Below, piece by piece: positions 32,505 to 43,689 of a DNA stretch of 64,000 nucleotides (position 1 is the stretch's first letter; the number at the start of each line of letters is the position of its first letter). The notes beneath the pieces were generated by a model. That model did not search any database, was not told where the DNA came from, and saw only the letters and a list, made by a program, of their open reading frames with translations. The position numbers and the translations under genes are program-made. This stretch comes from Zychaea mexicana. Taxonomy: Eukaryota > Mucoromycota > Mucoromycetes > Mucorales > Lichtheimiaceae. The DNA is taken from assembly GCF_025766255.1 (NCBI RefSeq), contig NW_026516745.1:1-64000 (forward strand), given 5' to 3'.

Positions 32505-32750
32505 CTAGACATTATCAGTTTGATTGCTTGATGATCCAAGCTTTAGCTGCTCCAATGCTTTTGCCAGGATGGCAACATCATACTCAGTAGGAACCCAGTT
32601 TTGCTGAGCTTCTTCAATATTTTCTATCAAAGAGTGTAGTTCTTCGACAGCTGATTCGAGTTCTTCAACAGTAGGTGCCTCCAACTTTTTAGCCACACGT
32701 TTCGTAGTGCTTGAGTGCTTCTTTGGTTTGTTATTTCTTACTCTTCCCAT
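32505..32750 (-). CDS. Small basic/acidic helical protein, unknown
   Basis: 81 residues starting MGRVRNNKPKKHSST, then RVAKKL, then a predicted helix rich in Glu and Leu (VEELESAVEELHSLIENIEEA). The Leu spacing suits a coiled coil. There is a clean stop and no repeats. It lies divergently from the broken reading frame beginning at 33286. No family is recognised; it may be an accessory protein of a nearby transposon or a host gene scrap. Confidence 0.45.
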   Translation of the reverse strand: MGRVRNNKPKKHSSTTKRVAKKLEAPTVEELESAVEELHSLIENIEEAQQNWVPTEYDVAILAKALEQLKLGSSSNQTDNV

Positions 32751-33285
32751 GGTACAGTGTACAGAAAGAGAATTGGGATGAAAGCGGGATGAAAACTTAT
32801 TTTTGTAAATACCAATTTCAAGAGAAACTCATCATTTGCAGGATATTCCTTTTTGGGCTGTCATACAAATATCTTTTATTCTACATAGTCCTTTTTCATC
32901 GAAAAGATAGCCAAACAAAAACAAGGCGTAAAATATAAAGCTATATAGATGCTTCTATCATATAACAAGATGAGGCCATTGTCACTTGCTGGAAGGTTGA
33001 CAATGTCTGATTCTTAGTTTTTAAAATGATAAAAAGATTAAAAAAATGAAAATGGCATGTTGCGTCGCATAGAGCATTTCTATATGTATAAAAGCAAAAG
33101 CATTACATTCTACTTGCAGATAATCTTCCATGAAAATTATTCGATAGTGCTTAAAGGACTGTCATCTAAATTGGAGAGATTTTTGGATTTGTATTCTCGT
33201 CAAAAACGCCATTTCAGTTTGCAGGTATATATAGATATGCCCTACGAATGAAGGCTTTTTCACCTCATTCACTCATTCATATTCC

Positions 33286-33575
33286 TATGTCTTCAAACGA
33301 CGATGCAGTTGTACCTCGCTCACCAACGCCTTCGCCTCCTCCTCGGACGATACAGCCATTGTCCCAGACAATAGTTATTATACATCAGAGCAGTCTGTCA
33401 AGTACATCGCGCTACGCTATTGTACAAGGGAGTGGCTGCACGCTAGTCGTAGAGAAGTAGCTGATGCCGTTGGAATCACCATTGCCACTGCTCTCCAAAT
33501 AGAGGCAGAAATCTATAAAACAAATGATCAAATCATGGCAGCACGCATAGAACGTGGAGAAGATCTAGATGGTTA
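33286..33575 (+). pseudogene. Frameshifted small HTH-like protein, unknown
   Basis: ATG at 33286 opens MSSNDDAVVPRSPTPSPPP. A second frame that lacks its own start carries the more protein-like part: YTSEQSVKYIALRYC, then SRREVADAVGITIATALQIEAEI (a helix-turn-helix-like pattern) and a GTTAGT donor after GEDLDG at about 33571. The switch lies in the CCTCCTCCTCGG stretch. No downstream exon was found. Upstream TATATATAG at about 33226 may be a TATA element. Confidence 0.4.
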
Positions 33576-33579
33576 GTAC

Positions 33580-33945
33580 TGTAGCAAACATGCTTTATGT
33601 AAATTAGTAAGAGGCTAATGCATATCGTTTTTATTTATTCATCATCCTGAACGCCACTTCGCTTCGGCAAATACGAAATCTATCGTTCGCTGCACTCACT
33701 TGCTTACTAATGCTGACACATGACTTACTCAACACTAAATAAAGCCATTTAAGCCTAAAATCCTACTGAGAGTTTGAGAAATATAAGCATAATATATTGT
33801 CGAGAGTAGTTGTTGATATGATAAATAGAATACAGTAAGACACAGAGATTGGTATGAAGATAAATCGCAGAAAGGTGAATACAAGCGTGGTTATATAGAT
33901 AACGCGAAAGGTAAGTGGGGAATTGCTGTTGTTGCCTCATAACTA
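33580..33945. other. Spacer with a CGCTTCG / TTCGCTGCACTCACT motif
   Basis: The words CTTCGCTTCGG and GTTCGCTGCACTCACTTG (33660-33702) match those at 13040-13215. The rest is AT-rich and holds no gene. Confidence 0.4.
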
Positions 33946-33949
33946 CAGG

Positions 33950-34805
33950 CTGTCTTCTTGTGCAAGACAACGGGAAAGAAAGTAGTGGAATGCGTGATCC
34001 GTGCAATATTATCTTTCCCGGAACGCACCTGATGGCATCCGCCAAACGCCTCTCCCATTCTGGAATTTCTGGCCCTTATGCTTCCTTCCCTTTCACTTGC
34101 TCTTCTGCTGCCTACTCTTCTTGTACATCAATCCTTGATGATGGCTTGTTTGTAAAGAGCCTTCACCTTGAGAAAAACTCTTCGATCAGGTTCTAAAAAG
34201 GCGAGTAGGCGGCAGGAAGACAAGATGGTATGTGCGCTTTTCGACTACTCGAAATCCTGGTGTATAAATAGGCGCATTGTCACAAACAGAATTATCACCA
34301 CGACATACATCTTCATCGAGGACATCCATCACGCTTTCCAAAACCAAAAAAAACAACTGCTTTTGGTCCTCCTTTGCCTGATCTGATGGTAGACTCGACA
34401 AAACTAGTATGGCTAATGGCTGCTAGAAGGGTTTTTGATGCAGTCCACATCGACGGAAGACCGACATACACAACGGTGTCACATTTCGACCGAGCAGAGT
34501 TTCTTGTCACCAGTCAACGACCTCTCATCAATGAACACAGTTAGCTAATAGTCAAGTTTGCCATTTTAGATATGCTTGCGTACGTAATCTTTACAATTGT
34601 CCTTAGTCACATTGTCTGTGCGGGCTTCAGGATAGTGCATGGCACGTTTTAAGGTCAAGTTGCATTTGCACAGAAGATGTCTGTATATGGTCGATAAGTA
34701 AAGAGTTACAGCATACTTATTCTGGGCGATATTAAGGGTCAAAGTACTAGGTTGCTTAAAGCACCTTTGCTTGAATAAGTGAAAGGCGTAGGCACCAAAA
34801 AGCAA
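33950..34805 (-). pseudogene. Tc1/mariner transposase relic, relative of the 30-32 kb gene
   Basis: Read on the minus strand it keeps landmarks in order: LSTIYRHLLCKCNLTLKRAMHYPEART-like text (compare STIYRHLVEKCRIT, then LYPERRT in the intact relative), then VFIDERSLTGDKK (first Asp). Later come CDNAPIYT (second Asp), VFLPPTRLF and IEEFFSKVKALYKQ-like (third acidic residue, in a shifted frame). Many frame changes and stops are present. At its 5' side it runs straight into the 20-base-unit array. Confidence 0.7.
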
Positions 34806-35345
34806 AGACTAATGGTTAAAAATGCTGCTAGCCAAGCGACAGTAACATGGGCGAAACAATAATGCTGTAAGCCAAATGAGGGACTGTTGGCCAAGTGACA
34901 ATGCTGTTGACAGAAAAAAATGCTGTGAGCAAATTAGTAATTCCATTAGCGAAAAAGAGGGCCGTTGACCAAGTGAAAATGCTGTTAATAAAATAAAAAG
35001 AACTGTAAGTGAAATAATGATGTCGTTGACCAAATAAGGGGCCGTTGCCTAAGTGACGATGCTGTTGACGAAATAAAATGCTGTAAGCAAATTAGTAACA
35101 TCGTTAGTGAAAAAGGGGGCCGTTGACCAAGTGAAAATGCCGTTAGCAGAAAAAGGGGCCATTAGCGAAATAAAATGCTGTTGGCCAAATCAAAACGCTG
35201 TTGGCCAAATGGAAAATCTCATTGGCGAAAAAGAAGCCCGCAAACGAAATGGTAAATCCCATAAACCAAAAAAAAATCCTATGAGCGAAAAAAAAATCCC
35301 GTTTGCGAAAATTTTAGAGCCCGTGTCTGGGATTGGATTCAAAAT
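34806..35345 (-). repeat. Degenerate array of about 20-base units, copy 2 (inverted relative to copy 1)
   Basis: Reverse complement of the 26.3-27.0 kb array, with the same alternating words (GGCCGTTGACCAAGTGA, AATGCCGTTAGCGAAA, AATGCTGTAAGCAAA). It ends at GATTGGATTCAAAATCCTGTA, whose reverse complement begins TACAGGATTTTGAATCC. That resembles a TA-flanked Tc1/mariner terminus. The adjoining transposase relic lies on the same strand. Confidence 0.75.
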
Positions 35346-35349
35346 CCTG

Positions 35350-35995
35350 TAGATACAGGCTCTGTAATGAAAAGGAGACATAGGCAACATGTAGAAGAAC
35401 AAATGGCTTTAAAAAATGTTAGTATACAAGCCTAGTAAATGTTTGAAAGGACTATAGAAGAAGAGTAACAGAGAGAAAACTTACGATGCTCCTAACCCGC
35501 TTGCAAAGATAAAGGTAGCTATTACCAAAAACACCATCAAGAAGAGTTGTGAGTGTATGGCACGATTACTCTTATTAACAGTGGTATGACATATAGGACA
35601 CAGAATAGAATAGAGTACATAGCATTACCTTATAGAAGAGGATGGATACAGTACTTGCCAATCGGAAAAGGTGTTGAAAGTAGGAGGAGTGAGTAAAGTG
35701 GAAAAGGGGGAAGAAAGAAACAAAAAAGAGGATTTGAGTAAAACGAAAAGCATAACAGAGAAACTGTATATGCAGACTTTGGTCCATCCATCCTCACCAT
35801 GCATAGAAAAGAGAGTGCTCTGTGCGAGGACCCATCCTATGATATAATGCTCACCCCCAAAAAGAACCTGATCTCAAAACAATCCATCTTTCTTTCACTT
35901 ACCATCATATATAAGTACTTCGAAAAAAGTAAATGAACAGCAGTTAGTAGATATTGTTTGAGTGCCGCATATTGAGATATAGTATAGATGACTAC
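35350..35995. other. No gene seen
   Basis: Moderately AT-rich. Minus-strand frames such as 35575-35787 are Phe/Ser-rich and look accidental. Confidence 0.5.
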
Positions 35996-36004
35996 CTTAG
36001 GAGA

Positions 36005-36555
36005 TTGCAATGCTACCAGAGAGCAACGTAATGCAGAATGTCGGGCTGCTGTTGGGGAGGGGAAAGCCTGGAACGTCGCATTGGGGATGGAGGATCGTCT
36101 CCGAGCATTGGAGGTGCGAAACATGATGTTGGAGCAGCAGCTGTGAGGAATAGGGGAAGTCGTTGCCAGATAGACACTGGTACAACAGTAAGCACCACCT
36201 CCTCTTGTTGGTAACCTAGTTGCTGACAGTACTCCAGTGCAGGAAGCTCGAGTGGGTCACTTAGTAGGCGTTTCTGTAAGAAAACTGAATATACCTCTAT
36301 ATAGGTTAAGTAGCTGATCAATAATATCGTTTGATAATAGAGCGCGATCTGCTATTATCATCGGTCTTTAGGAGAGCATAGCTTTCGGTGGGATGACTAT
36401 TATTGTTCCACCCATAATCGTACTGTTTGTGGCCGTACGATATTGTACATCCAGGGTCTTGATCAGTACGACCTCATACATGAGTAGCTCGCTGAAAAGG
36501 TCTATTACTTTTAGGGCAACATGCGTCGTTTGCGTCGTCAGTTGGCTGTGCTTGC
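36005..36555 (+). pseudogene. Spliced orphan relic with coiled coil and Cys/His-rich exon
   Basis: A first exon (about 36010-36187) encodes a helical stretch (EDRLRALEVRNMMLEQQL) with TGA at 36144 and TAG at 36171, then a GTAAGC donor. The second exon, after TAATAG near 36336, reads CYYHRSLGEHSFRWDD, then YYCSTHNRTVCGR, a possible zinc-binding cluster. It continues as LYIQGLDQYDLIHE, stop, LAEKVYYF, stop, GNMRRLRRQLAVLAA. All four stops (TGA, and TAG at 36171, 36485 and 36512) fit CGA to TGA or CAG to TAG. Function unknown. Confidence 0.45.
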
Positions 36556-37057
36556 AGCATAAAGAAGAGTAGCGACTCGGCGTAACAGTCGTCGCTACAG
36601 TGTAAGAATAGAAGTTTATCTATTACTAGTAGTATATGTACTTATCTCAACCTGAGGTCCCACCAAGTCTCACTAGGACCAGCGGGTCCTAAATTTATAC
36701 ACGTTTATGTGAGCATAATACCCCTGGTCGAGGAGCAAATATGTATATATTTTGGATTGCGGGGTCCCAGGTTGCTCTCATTTCGCTCCGAACAGAGAAC
36801 CCAAAATAGTTTTGCAAGAATTCAAAGTCCTCTCTACTCGGATCGAACATAAAGGCGCACCGCACCAAGAAACTTCCTTTTCTGTACATACCCCGAGGTG
36901 TTGCATGAATAACAACGCGATTGCCATAAGAAACTTTGTACCCGACTGTATATATATATATATATATATATACGCTGTGAATATAGTAGAAGCTAATAAA
37001 TAAATTTCTCTATAATTCACTTCATCTATTGCCTCTCTATTTTTTCTAATACCTATT

Positions 37058-37954
37058 ATGCCAAACAACAGCAACAACCACAACAACTTTCAAATCTTGA
37101 TGTGGACACCCGCCAGTTCATCGTCAGATCCTCAGCAACAGCAGCAGACACAGCAACGGCAAGATTCAGAAGCACCGATGCAGACACCGGAATCCCAAGC
37201 CCCAGAAGCATTGCCTGCATCAGTGGCCGCTGATAATGATTTGACATCGCCTCTACCCAGTTCGCAGACGCCCATTCCTACCTCTGCACGACGCCATACA
37301 TGGGACGAGGCCCACATCGATGCACTCATTACGGCTGTAGGGACTCGATACGATAGACTGAAGACAGTTATCGAAACGCAAGCCAAAGGTCGCATCTGGA
37401 ATGAAATACTTTCTGAGTATGTTGCAGCTGATCCGTTAGGTCGAAGTAAAGAAGCATTACAGAAGAAATGGCAAGATCTAGTCGATGAATATCGCGATAT
37501 TAGGGCTACGATGCGCAACAGTGGTGAGAACGGCCCTTCAGGTCAAGAGCGATGGTGCTACTATGACGCTGTAGACAGAATTGTGGGAACTGACCCTGCA
37601 ATTGTACCTCCTACCACGATGGATTCCCTTGATGGCCTCGTTGTCAATAGCACCCGACGAGAAAGGGATAACGATAACGATGTCAGCGAGCGGCCCACAC
37701 AGCGACGACGAACAGCGGCATTTCAAGAGCTTGTCCTTGAGAATGCCGATCGGCAAACCGATCGCCTCATTGCCAGCATCAGCGAGGCATTCCAGCGGTT
37801 TGAGGAAGCAGAAGACCGGCGTTCGCGAGAGGCGCAGGAAGCAGAAGACCGCCGGCATGATATGTACTTGCAGACACTAAGAGATTTGTTTGGTAGCCCT
37901 ACAAACACAAATAGAAGTGGAGAGCCTAGTAATAATAACGAAGAAGAACAATAA
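37058..37954 (+). CDS. Harbinger-2 Myb/SANT-like DNA-binding protein
   Basis: 298 residues. A Gln/Asn/Ser-rich N-terminus leads to a Myb/SANT-like three-helix domain at residues about 78-150 (RHTWDEAHIDALITAVGTRY, then GRIWNEILSEYV, then LQKKWQDLVDEYRDI). A C-terminal helical acidic region follows (FQRFEEAEDRRSREAQEAEDRRHD), likely a coiled coil for partner contact. In PIF/Harbinger elements such a protein binds the ends and brings in the transposase. It faces the transposase gene tail to tail, with about 270 bases between stops. No nonsense mutation. Confidence 0.85.
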   Translation: MPNNSNNHNNFQILMWTPASSSSDPQQQQQTQQRQDSEAPMQTPESQAPEALPASVAADNDLTSPLPSSQTPIPTSARRHTWDEAHIDALITAVGTRYDRLKTVIETQAKGRIWNEILSEYVAADPLGRSKEALQKKWQDLVDEYRDIRATMRNSGENGPSGQERWCYYDAVDRIVGTDPAIVPPTTMDSLDGLVVNSTRRERDNDNDVSERPTQRRRTAAFQELVLENADRQTDRLIASISEAFQRFEEAEDRRSREAQEAEDRRHDMYLQTLRDLFGSPTNTNRSGEPSNNNEEEQ

Positions 37955-38223
37955 ATTTTATTATATTATAATATGACATTTATTCAGAATTGTTAAAAGT
38001 GTATCTAGAATACCCTGTGTGATGATTAATATCTTCTAATATAGCACTTTACTGCACTTTACAGAATGTGAAGAAGAAAACTAGTCATGACATTACAGAT
38101 AATAACTGCTACGAAAGATGCCCAATTATTTTATACGCGAACTTTTAGTACTAAGCAGCACTTCACGTCAATATCTAAAAGATATAGAGCAGATATACTG
38201 GAGCAATGTATAAGGTATTGCGT

Positions 38224-39679
38224 TTATTGATTTGAGGACAATGATTCTTTAAGCACATCGCGTTTCTGACGCCCTTGTGCAAACAACCTTGTACTGTCTT
38301 CTCTAGTACTAGACTGTCTATCAGTATCTATTATTGATATACGTCCGGTTTGTTCATCCTCTTCTGTGTTCAATGGAAACAGTTCGTCAGAGTGCGGATC
38401 GAGCTGCTCGATACAGATATTATGGAGTATGCAACAGGCATAAATCACCAGCGTCAGGTTCGTATGATCCATGAGGTACATGTAATGTCGCATGAACCTC
38501 CACCGGGAAACAAGACGACCGAATGCTCGCTCAATAGCCATTCGCATTGAAGAATGGACTTTGTTGAATCGCTTTTCCGCTGGATCAGTTGATGAGCTAG
38601 GATACGGCGTCATGATTGTTGGCCGCAGAGGAAAAGCAGAATCTATGAATAGGTTCAAATGCAGAATATAAGCAAAGCTGTAGAACATCAAAAGTACAGG
38701 ACTACTAACCGGCAAGAATGTATGTTCCATTAGGACACCATTGTTCAGGATCACTCAGCAGTCTGGTATTGAGCGCACTGTTATTGAAAGCGCGGGCGTC
38801 GTGAGTTCGCCCTACTGAACATATATTTGTGATGCAGTTGCAGTCAGCAACGTGTACGTTAAAGACATTAATAAATCTCTTGTAAATTACTATACCTGAT
38901 TGACCCACGTCAATAAAAGTAAAGCGCCCATCTACAGCACACACAGCAAGCAAGTTTATTGAGTAATGCAGTTTGCGGTCAAAGTACCGTTGACCTTGCT
39001 TCGTTGGTTTGTGGATCACCACGAGCTTGCCATCCATAGCTCCAATCGCCCCTTGCAGCCTTGCTGAGGCATCTCGAGAGGTAGGTAAACCGGAGGGCAA
39101 AGAAAAGGCATTGGAAGCTTCACGGGCTTCTTCTGGAGAGCGTGGCCACTTGATCTTGGAGCCATGGATGTCGCAAATAGCTTTTATGAATCGCACAGTA
39201 AAGTTGTGATACGATCCTTGAGAAAAGCAAAATTGCGTCTCAAACATTCTGTATCCAATGTGAGTATTTGCAAAACGCCATAGTACGCAGCAGACTTGAA
39301 TATAAACTGGTGTCATTCTTGATGACTCTGACACAAATTCCTGATGCACAGAAAAAGTATTGACAAGCCATTCCAATGTGGATTTGCGCATGCGGTAATG
39401 ATATTTATAGCTGCCAGGACCGTCGTCATCGCGAAGATTCGAGTGGGTCAATGTCCAATATTCTGTGCTGTGAGTTCTTAGGATCTTGGCTGCTCGAAAA
39501 TGATGCGGCGAACCAGCGTAAGCTGCGACGATGTTCGCATTGACCGAAGGAAGCATTCCTATGGCAGGTGCTACAAGTTGCGTCAAGAGCTTGATGAATG
39601 CTGCTCGACGACGTCTTTTTTCTTCAAGATGATTGTGCGTTGGGCGGCGAATAATGGCTGATGGTGGAATATTGTTCAT
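38224..39679 (-). CDS. Harbinger-2 DDE_Tnp_4 transposase
   Basis: Exons are 39679-38896, 38814-38710 and 38642-38224. Introns are 81 bases (GTATAG to TTCAG) and 67 bases (GTTAGT to CATAG). The joined length is 1308 bases, 435 residues, in frame throughout. An N-terminal helical region has YHYRMRKSTLEWLV. The core shows GAMDGKLVVI (first Asp), THDARAF after FIDVGQS (second Asp) and MRMAIERAFGRLVSRWRFMRHY (Glu). The C-terminal LVIYACCILHNICIE is typical of the family. The intact frame and clean introns suggest it could still be active. Confidence 0.9.
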
Positions 39680-39939
39680 TTTTATGATAAAAGCAGATAA
39701 AATAGATGAAAAATAGAGGGTGTATTTTTCTTTCGATACTTTCATTATTCATGAAAGTGACAGTTTCCTTTTATATCGATCCGAGCGAGCCACCATGGAG
39801 GCCTTTCCATCGGAGAAGCCACTACCAAAATTGGAGGCCTCCGAGAAGCCCTCTTTTGGAAGGAGAACGGAAAATGTATTTTCCATTGCTACATTAGGGT
39901 ATGGTGTTCTCTGTTCGGAGCGAAATGAGAGCAACCCCA

Positions 39940-40219
39940 CTAACTGTTAGTTCGCGGTGGTTGCTTTATTCTGTATTGCTTGTCTGTCAAGATCTAAATG
40001 ACATGTTCAATGGTGTCGGTGACAAGTACATTTAACCTTTAAGGTTCTCCATTTAAAAACAAATCACTATAAATCGCATGTAGTAATGTCTCTTTCTGGG
40101 TTTTACAATACCTTTACTACCATTTTAATCTCTTTATTTTCAATATCAATATAGCGATATGGTGATTAAATATGACAGCTAAATATATATAAAAAAAAGT
40201 GCTATAGTTCTGCTTCCAT
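39940..40219. other. Spacer between Harbinger-2 and the Crypton
   Basis: AT-rich with no gene. It may include the Crypton 3' end. Confidence 0.5.
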
Positions 40220-42523
40220 CTATTTTTCAACGTGTTTGCTCATCCAATCCAATGATTTGTTGCTCAATTTAACTCTCTCTTGTTCGATTCTGTACTTGGC
40301 CTCGTCCTCAGTGATGGCTTTCTCCTGTGTATATCGCTTGATGCCTTAGATGATTATTTTGCGACGGTTGACGAACTTGGAATCATCCCTGCGCCATTGC
40401 GTGCCCCACCGTAACTCGAGGCTCTCAACAGATGGGGCACCACCTAAGCCTTCATGCCATTCACGCCACAAGTCGTGGATGGTATGGATGCCACAGCTCA
40501 TGCAGTAGTTTGGCGGTGTATCCAGTTGTTGCTGTGCGGGAGAAAACGGTGTTGCAGCGGAAGGGCCTGTGATAACTGCAGTAGATGCATCAGTGGGAGC
40601 AGAAGCAGAAGGACCAGTAGATGTATATGGCGGCTGGTGTGCGTGGAATTGCACAGTTAAAGGAATCTGCCCAGATGTCAAATCCCGTAAGTACTGTTGA
40701 GTAGCTTGGGATTGTTGCTCAACAGCCAAAGTAAGTGCAGCAATCTTCGCTGATACATCAGTATGCATGGTACGGACAGAATCATGTAAATGGGGCATAG
40801 CCATTTGGAGTGTCAGCTCTTGGGGGCTAGGCGCCTCGCTGACAGCACTTGTTACAGCTCTAGATACAATAGGCAAACAAATCAATAAGTATACTTTAAC
40901 GCAACATGAGCAATATCGAACAGCTTTATAAATCACTAACCCTTTAAATTCCAAGTAATGTGTATCATTGAACATGGAAGCGTTCCAAATAGAAAGACCT
41001 GGATGGCGCTGTTGCATTAAAACTGAATCTTGTAGAAATGTGACACACAAAACATGCAACATCTTCAGAAATCCATCTGCCGCCATCGTACTATCACCTT
41101 CGTTCTGATCTATCCTTTCTTGCCACTGTTCAATCCAAGGGAAAATTCTGCGGCAGAGTTCTGGTGAAGGCTTCACAATGTCACGTGGGAGGTAAAAGCG
41201 ACCACCATCTGGAGAAAAATCAGCTATAGTTCGTAGCAATTTTTGAGGGAGGTTTGTCAGATATGATCCTTCCATGGAATCACCTGTCCAGTGACCAGCT
41301 CGACGGATATCCGAGTCACCAGCACCTCCAATATCCGCCATTTTCGCACCCGATTTCGTCCAGCATGTGTCTTGGCTTTGCTACGAATACCGGCATACTT
41401 AAAAGCATTGTCAATGGCCTTATAGTGCACAGCAGGGGTGTTCGCTGAGGTCAAATTGTTAGGTTTGGACTTACATAGCTTAATATCATACCAAGTCTTG
41501 GGCTCAGTCATGTCCGGAAATCGTTCGCCTTCGACGTGCCAATGGTAGAAGAGATACATGCCCAATGCCATCCAAGGACATACTTCGACATTTGCATTAC
41601 GAATAGCAGATCCATGCTGACTGTTGCCGAACTGATTTTTATTACCGTGATCCAAAAGGAGAACTAAGGCAGGGCACTCGATATCCGGTGTCGCTCCTTC
41701 TTATTGTAAAGGGATGGTCTGGACATCAGCCAACTCTAGATCTCGGACGTTCTCACCACACATCAAGGCAAAGTGGGAAATCAGTAGCATTAATGCGTTT
41801 CTGTAGTGCTCACTCCTGTCCTTCCAAAAACAGTAGTCGACAACCGTTCCTAGTTCTGTGAGGGTCGAGTAGCTATCGAAGAGTGTTCCTGCGGCACGGT
41901 CCTCATAGTTATCGCGTCGCTTTCGAACTTCTATTTTCTTGCGTCTTTCAAAAGCTGCTTGACTGCATTCGTTCGTGGATTGTTGGTGGCAGTGTTCGTA
42001 CCAAATTCGACTTGTACCTTGTACAGTTTAATAATAGCGTTGACATATTGCTCGACAGTGGAATAGCCAACACGATGGATTGCTTCTTCTTCATTTTCGA
42101 CCTCGCCTGCTGATCGCTTGTTTCCTAGGGCACAACTTGCTCTGCCGAGGACCTGAGTTATCATATTATAGTTTGAATAATATTAACATAAGCATCTAGC
42201 TAATATATTTGACGAGAACAAATACCAATGTAGAATCTGAATAAACTTACTTTTTGTACGAGGAATGCGTGTAATTTCTCACCTGTTACTTGATCCCATA
42301 TCATGGGATGGAAACCTTTTTCTTTACACCATTCACAGTATTCGGCAACCTTGGGGTCATAGGCTTGTTTCGTATTTGAGGGCCTAAGATCTTAAGATTG
42401 TTCGTGCGTATGCATAACTGCATTGTGTATTTCCAAATTCAAGTTGGCATAGTGAGCCTCGTCGTGTAATGGTACAGAAGAAGATGATGCAGTGGCGGGT
42501 ACAGTTGAGTAATTTGGGAACAT
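40220..42523 (-). pseudogene. Crypton: tyrosine recombinase with GCR1_C-type DNA-binding end
   Basis: The start at 42523 opens MFPNYSTVPATASSSSV. TAA follows at 42394-42392 (HEQS, stop, DLRPSNTKQAYDPK). A GTAAGT intron after HAFLVQK (about 42254) ends at AACTCAG. The recombinase region has CGENVRDLELADV (likely the first Arg box), HAGRNRVRK (H-x-x-R) and RRAGHWTGDSMEGSYLTNLP (GHW and the Tyr). A second intron lies near 40953-40862. The C-terminus, SVESLELRWGTQWRRDDSKF, fits GCR1_C. TAA at 40348-40346 precedes a readable end (GIKRYTQEKAITEDEAKY, to TAG 40222). Two one-base losses in A runs (near 41348 and 41938) shift the frame, and another TAA lies near 41702. Cryptons move by site-specific recombination without inverted ends. 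Confidence 0.8.
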
Positions 42524-42529
42524 GATGGT

Positions 42530-43239
42530 TTTTCAAGGAAAAATACAAGAATATAAAGATGAGGAAAAAATTACACAATGTATTCCATAGAATGACCATC
42601 TTATATACTGTACTGTGCTCAGCCTTCTCAGTTTACACGTTTGTGCATCTTTGAAGAGGAGGCTCGGCTTCGCGTTTTCTCTTCAAGAACACTGTTTATG
42701 AGGCATTTGTAGGCAAATGTTTGGAATGATTACTATCATTCTAGGGTTATGACTACCGTCATAATGACCAGCTACCCACGTCATCGAAAATCAAAGATTT
42801 TCTCTGACCACCCCTAATTATATTGATCATTATCTATCATTTAAAAATAAAACTTAACAGCTAAATATATAAAGTAAATCAAAAATAAAGAAAATAATAA
42901 AGTATTGAACAGCCTGCCAAGAAGTATCGCTTTATCAATAAGTGTAAATCATGCTTCAGCCCAATTCAGCCCAGTTGATGTCGAACCATGTAAACAGCCA
43001 TATCTCATGTAGCTTCAAAATATTAGCATGAGTATAGATATTATATTCATTGTTATCTCTTCATAAACGCTGTATTTGTAGAATATTAGTTCTACTATAG
43101 AAAGGGCTTCTTTATGCCTTATTTATCGTTTGAATTACTTTTCGGTGCAGTAATGCTCAGCTTTCCACGCTCACGCGCAATTTCTCATCTTTATTTGGAA
43201 ATAGCATATTTAAATGAAGTCCGCCACTGGCTAGGTACT
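42530..43239. other. Crypton upstream region and spacer
   Basis: No gene seen. A GGCTCGGCTTCGCG hairpin-like word occurs near 42663. Confidence 0.4.
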
Positions 43240-43374
43240 TGGGGCTGAGACCCACTGCGCCGACCGCAAGATATGCTCTACATACATATGTATTCTGACA
43301 CAGAGAATAGAAACATAAGCGACGAGTTGAATTGTACCACCAGCACCAGGCCTGGCTAGAGGCGACGTACCTGT

Positions 43375-43635
43375 GAGGGGGGCATTGCTCCGATTGGAGT
43401 ATATGTCTGAAGAGGAGACTGACGATGAGTACTCCAGTAATGCTGGAAAGCATGTGGTAGTGCATAAGCCACAATGGCAAAACGAGAGGGTAATCATTTT
43501 GAGCTGGTTCGACATGCTTTGATGTTGATTAAACAAACTGTTGTAGGCAAACGAGTTCTTGTACCATCTCGATGGATTCAAACCTGACGTTGATGCAAAC
43601 AGATTGAGAAGACTAGATGGTGTTAGCACTGCTAC
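43375..43635 (+). pseudogene. 3' end of the orphan SDxE gene family
   Basis: The frame reads RLEYMSEEETDDEYSSNAGKH, then PQWQNER. A GTAATC to TTGTAG intron (about 43490-43545) follows, then ANEFLYHLDGFKPDVDANRLRRLDG to a TAA near 43646. The acidic SEEETDDE followed by a P-x-W pattern matches the last exon of the 2781-3605 gene (SDIEDSE, then PAWRSDN). It is truncated upstream. Confidence 0.45.
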
Positions 43636-43689
43636 TCTGTCCAATAATGCGTAAGAGCAATTGGAGGGTTGTGTAGTCGATGTTTAGTT

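Larger units (their letters stand above)
36770..39936. mobile_element. Intact PIF/Harbinger-like element (Harbinger-2)
   Basis: Inverted ends of about 30 bases start GGTTGCTCTCATTTCGCTCC and include GAACAGAGAAC on both sides. CCA flanks each end (36767-36769 and 39937-39939). It carries a plus-strand Myb/SANT gene and a minus-strand DDE_Tnp_4 gene converging inside, the standard PIF/Harbinger layout. A (TA)n run lies at 36950-36972. The CCA duplication differs from the usual TWA. A lone copy of the terminal sequence lies at 53600-53626. Confidence 0.85.
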
